A stretch of 64,000 nucleotides of DNA from positions 1 through 64,000 of the forward strand of contig DATBGS010000010.1 in the NCBI GenBank assembly GCA_036557885.1, in the 5' to 3' direction. Origin of the DNA: DATBGS01 sp036557885 (GTDB lineage: Bacteria; Chloroflexota; Ktedonobacteria; Ktedonobacterales; DATBGS01). The position numbers were made by a program, and so were the translations under genes. The notes under the pieces are model-generated. The model was not told the origin of the DNA. It made no database searches and saw only the letters and a list, made by a program, of their open reading frames with translations. Below are positions 59,671 to 64,000 of the stretch, one piece after another (the stretch's first letter is position 1; every line of letters starts with the position of its first letter).

Positions 59671-59707
59671 TTGACGTTTACGTTAATGTATGCTATACTA
59701 TCATTAA
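59671..59707 (+). promoter_or_regulatory. MFS gene promoter with overlapping inverted repeat
   Basis: TTGACG (59671-59676) and TATACT (59694-59699) are 17 bp apart. TTAATG (59683-59688) and CATTAA (59702-59707) flank the -10, so a repressor bound there would block it. No regulator gene is adjacent. Confidence 0.65.
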
Positions 59708-59740
59708 GGAATTATTATGGGATACTGAGGTTATTTGCTT

Positions 59741-61105
<1,365 letters not shown>

Positions 61106-61175
61106 GCCGCTGTCCCTGGCTTGATTCCGCTCCAAGCGATTGCGTGCTTCCTTTCTCTCAGCAAATGTGTGCCTT

Positions 61176-61327
61176 TCTCTTGGGAAGAGAGAGTATAATT
61201 TGTGCGGAGAAAAGGGGGCATTGCTTTTTGATGCTCCCTTGTGAAACGCGCCTCCATGTGCCACACTGGAGACAGGCCCGAAGCGCTTATCGGTAGCACC
61301 ATCACGCTTGTAGGATAAATTGCATTT
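61176..61327 (+). promoter_or_regulatory. Promoter, operator-like dyad and structured leader of the APC gene
   Basis: TCTCTTGGGAAGAGA (61176-61190) is a perfect dyad directly before TATAAT (61194-61199). The roughly 120-nt leader holds two hairpins: GGGGGCAT with ATGCTCCC (one G-U pair), and CTCCA with TGGAG. It matches no riboswitch consensus I recognise. Confidence 0.4.
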
Positions 61328-63286
61328 ATGAGTTCAAAAGCCGCCTTACCCGACACACCAAAAAACAAGAGCAGTGCCGATGAGCACGAGCATGGTCGGT
61401 TAGGATTTTTTCTCTGTTGGGCTGTTGTCTTTGCCGACATCGGCACCTCCGTGTACTACACCCCCGGCATCTTATACGGCCAGGTGGGAAATCTGGCCGG
61501 TTTTTTTGTCTTTCTGACGATGGCCGTCTTCGTCTTGCTCACCCTCAAATACTCCGAAGTGACCTACCGCTATCCAGAAGGAGGTGGTGTGGTCACTGTC
61601 GCAGCCAAGGCGCTGCACCCCTGGATGGGTGCCCTTGGGGGCATGTTCATTCTGGTGGACTACTTCCTTACCGCAGCCATTAGTTCGCTTTCAGGGCTGA
61701 TTTATTTCAGTGTGGTCATTCCCCGCATTGGCCCGGCGGTGCTGCCCATCACATTAGTGATGCTGACGCTGTTGGGAGTGCTCAACTGGTGGGGCGTCAG
61801 CGAGAGCGCCACAGTGAGCGCGGTGGGCGCGCTTGTCGCGTTTTTCAGCGACATCGCCATCTTGATTGTCGTTTTTGCGAGCGTGCCCTTGCCTGAACTG
61901 CTGCACTTGATCCCCCAGATGTTTGAAGGCCAACATCTGACGGGTTGGGCGCTGCTGACGGGGTTTTCCGGGGCATTTCTGGCGTTTTCTGGCCTGGAAA
62001 GCATCTCGCAGCTTTCGCCGGTCATGAAAACCCCGCGCAAACGCACTGGACGCCTGGCACTCCTGCTGGTGGTGCTGACAATTGGAATTACCAGCCCACT
62101 GCTGACGCTGCTGTCTACTACCCTGCTCGACGCCAGCAAATCTGACCCTAATCAGTTTATCTCGCTGCTCGGTGGGCAATATGGCGGGGCTATCCTGGGT
62201 GGACTGGTAGCAATCAGCGCGTCGGCGCTGCTCATCTTCGCCAGCAATACCGCCATCATCGGCTGCTATCACGTTTTTCTGGCGTTGTCGCGTATGCGTT
62301 TCTTCCCCAAGTTCGTCGAGAGACGCAGCGCGTTACGAGGCACCCCGCATTTCTCAATTGCCCTTGCCACTGGCATTCCCATTCTCATTCTGATACTTGC
62401 TCAATTTGCCAGCACCTTCATTGGAGTGAATACGCTTGGGGTGCTGGGCGATCTTTATGCCTTTGGCTTGCTGGGCGCCTTCAGCCTCACCTGCATCGGG
62501 TTGGATGTGGTGCGGACACGCGAGCGAAATGAGCGACGCGCAGAAGCAGACAGCAGGCTGGCAACAAGCCAGAAGGCCCGCAGCCGACTGGCAAAGCTCA
62601 TCAATCCGATCACACCTATCTCTACCGTGATGTACATCCTGGGCATTATCACGACTGGCCTGGTGGTATTGGCCTGGTCAACCAACCTGTATAATAAGCT
62701 CTACGCGACGGCCTTTGGCGGAACTATCACCATTGTGGGGCTGGGCATCGCTTATTGGACACAACGCAGCCAGATACGGCGCGGCTTGCGGATGGTCTTC
62801 CCCAGGACCGAAATTCGCACCGCGATTAAGGATTCGATTCTGGCAATTCTGCCCTCCAACGTTGAGGAGCAGCGTACTATCGCTCATGCTGCCTGCGCAG
62901 CAGCCCGGCATGGAGAGGGCGGGCGGGAAGATGAAGTCGTCTTCTTCTATCGCGGGCGCATTGTGCCAGCCAGCCGCCCAAAATTGATGGAGGTCTACGA
63001 CCCCTATCTGCTCGATGAAGATGCCAAACTCGCCTTTGCCGAAGCAGAATCCGCTGCCCGCGAGACGGGAATCTCCAAAAAGATCTATGTCTATCAAACT
63101 GAGGCGCCAAGCGTGGTGCTGGACCTCTGGCAGATTCTCCAACCCCGCGATACGGTGCTCGCTGATGAAGATAGCGAGCTTGCGCACGAATTGGCGCCTG
63201 ATCGGGTGCGCCATACCCCAACCCAGGCTGGTCTGGTGACACACTACCTGAAGAACTGGCAGCCTACCCCCGCGATTGATCATTAA
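61328..63286 (+). CDS. APC-superfamily permease with C-terminal cytosolic domain
   Basis: 652 residues. About twelve helices occupy residues 25-490, with the first segment WAVVFADIGTSVYYTPGILYG typical of APC amino acid/cation permeases. From about 490 a soluble domain of some 150 residues (DEVVFFYRGRIVPASRPK, then SGISKKIYVYQT-like strands) is unlike the usual amino acid permease end and may be regulatory. The ribosome site before ATG 61328 is weak (AGGA, 12 nt away). The substrate is unknown. Confidence 0.8.
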   Translation: MSSKAALPDTPKNKSSADEHEHGRLGFFLCWAVVFADIGTSVYYTPGILYGQVGNLAGFFVFLTMAVFVLLTLKYSEVTYRYPEGGGVVTVAAKALHPWMGALGGMFILVDYFLTAAISSLSGLIYFSVVIPRIGPAVLPITLVMLTLLGVLNWWGVSESATVSAVGALVAFFSDIAILIVVFASVPLPELLHLIPQMFEGQHLTGWALLTGFSGAFLAFSGLESISQLSPVMKTPRKRTGRLALLLVVLTIGITSPLLTLLSTTLLDASKSDPNQFISLLGGQYGGAILGGLVAISASALLIFASNTAIIGCYHVFLALSRMRFFPKFVERRSALRGTPHFSIALATGIPILILILAQFASTFIGVNTLGVLGDLYAFGLLGAFSLTCIGLDVVRTRERNERRAEADSRLATSQKARSRLAKLINPITPISTVMYILGIITTGLVVLAWSTNLYNKLYATAFGGTITIVGLGIAYWTQRSQIRRGLRMVFPRTEIRTAIKDSILAILPSNVEEQRTIAHAACAAARHGEGGREDEVVFFYRGRIVPASRPKLMEVYDPYLLDEDAKLAFAEAESAARETGISKKIYVYQTEAPSVVLDLWQILQPRDTVLADEDSELAHELAPDRVRHTPTQAGLVTHYLKNWQPTPAIDH

Positions 63287-63290
63287 CAGC

Positions 63291-63337
63291 AAGCAACGGC
63301 GCCAGCTTATATCAGAAGAAGCCTGGCGCCGTTGCTT
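63291..63337 (+). terminator. Hairpin terminator after the permease gene
   Basis: A perfect 15-bp stem (AAGCAACGGCGCCAG and its complement) with a 17-nt loop begins 5 bp after the stop. There is no T-run, so it may be a stabilising hairpin instead. Confidence 0.55.
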
Positions 63338-63436
63338 CCGCCTGGCATACCCTATGCAAAACCTCTTTGCTGATCTTTGTTCGTTTGAAAACGCCATACT
63401 GGGCAGAGAGACAGAGCAGCAAAGGAGCAGTTCCCA

Positions 63437-64000
63437 ATGGCCCATGTGTTTATGGAAGACCTGATTGACCAGCAGCAATGGCTGGAGCCAACCGGCGACG
63501 CGCTACAGCAGGCGATTGGCAAAGTGGTACCGCGTGAAGGCCCGGTGCGCCGCATCAAAGATTTCTTGCACGGTACCTGGCTGGGGCATCCCTTGCACCC
63601 GGCCCTGACCGATGTTCCCACCGGAGCCTGGACCGCCTCGTTTATTCTGGATATTGCCAGCCTGGGCGGTAACACGCCCCTGCGCCGGGGCGCCGATTTT
63701 ACGCTGAAATTGGGGGTGGTGGGCGCCATCGGTTCGGCCCTGAGCGGGCTGGCCGATTGGCAAGAAACCTATGGCCGCGAGCGCCGCGTTGGGTTGCTGC
63801 ATGCGCTGCTCAATTCCACCGCGCTGACGTTCTATACCGCTTCCTGGCTCTTGCGCAAAAGCAAACGCCGGGGCACAGCGGTCTTCTTCTCCACGCTCGG
63901 CTACGGAACCGTTGTGATCGCGGCATACATCGGCGGGGAACTGGTCTTTGGGCAGGGCGTGGGCGTGAACCATGCCGCCTGGCTCCAGGGCAGCGAAGAG
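63437..64000 (+). CDS. DUF2231 membrane protein, incomplete at the window edge
   Basis: The frame from ATG 63437 stays open to the last base, giving 188 codons with no stop. AAAGGAG lies 10 nt before the ATG. The string HGTWLGHPLHPALTDVPTGAWT, followed by several hydrophobic helices (GVVGAIGSALSGLADWQ; LLHALLNSTALTFYTASWLL), is typical of DUF2231. Many members continue into a Rieske [2Fe-2S] domain, which would lie outside this window. Function is unknown. Confidence 0.83.
   Translation, partial: MAHVFMEDLIDQQQWLEPTGDALQQAIGKVVPREGPVRRIKDFLHGTWLGHPLHPALTDVPTGAWTASFILDIASLGGNTPLRRGADFTLKLGVVGAIGSALSGLADWQETYGRERRVGLLHALLNSTALTFYTASWLLRKSKRRGTAVFFSTLGYGTVVIAAYIGGELVFGQGVGVNHAAWLQGSEE

Noticed and set aside
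61200..61327. c-di-AMP or other riboswitch
   Set aside because: Hairpins are present, but I could not match the conserved core of any class.

Overview
The window reads as bacterial chromosome of moderately high GC content with tightly packed genes. The mix of a class F sortase with a DUF4397 partner, F420-type enzymes (an LLM-class oxidoreductase and a small PPOX-class protein), many Ser/Thr kinase and zinc-ribbon proteins, several DUF4132 proteins and a large STAND/LuxR regulator suggests a Chloroflexota bacterium, possibly Ktedonobacteria-like. That placement is an inference from gene content; there is no rRNA or other phylogenetic marker here. I see no tRNA, rRNA, CRISPR array, transposase or phage gene.

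Layout. 1-10.3 kb: sortase/DUF4397 pair, lipid-linked oligosaccharide flippase, CBS protein, a CynX-type MFS - crotonase - crotonase - PPOX operon, then two secreted membrane-anchored proteins (DUF2330, with a near-perfect CRP-type box upstream, and a conserved protein of unknown function). 10.3-17.3 kb: a four-gene operon of three dynamin-like GTPases and an M48 metallopeptidase, split by an intergenic region carrying six copies of a 20-bp repeat. 17.4-22.4 kb: an AAA/TPR/LuxR regulator, a small winged-helix protein, and a Rieske dioxygenase plus CatE-type extradiol dioxygenase. 22.4-39.7 kb: a foldback element and start-codon hairpin, then one co-directional block of three DUF4132 proteins, an LLM oxidoreductase, a MoxR AAA+ ATPase, a DUF5682 protein, a vWA protein and a double-SWIM zinc-finger protein. 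The last four genes overlap by 1-4 bp. 39.7-42.1 kb: methyltransferase with divergent TetR regulator, RF-1-like peptidyl hydrolase, MobA. 42.0-49.1 kb: an operon of a kinase-PQQ propeller protein, a kinase-SNF2 helicase fusion and a protein with about 70 clustered cysteines. 49.2-54.4 kb: sugar epimerase, MalQ, DppA-type M55 peptidase and an Asp-box lipoprotein. 54.4-58.0 kb: csoR-copA-copZ copper operon with its own promoter and operator. 58.1-64 kb: small membrane/stress-type proteins, two transporters and a DUF2231 membrane protein that runs off the right edge.

How it fits together. Three blocks look like multi-component NTP-driven machines: the dynamin operon (membrane remodelling), the DUF4132-MoxR-DUF5682-vWA-SWIM block (ATPase/metal-site adaptor type, likely chaperone- or conflict-like), and the kinase-SNF2-zinc-array operon (signalling coupled to a DNA translocase). 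These are the best candidates for undescribed systems. Short palindromic elements ending in GCTACAAGC are scattered through intergenic gaps, and one copy is translated in frame inside the DUF5682 gene.
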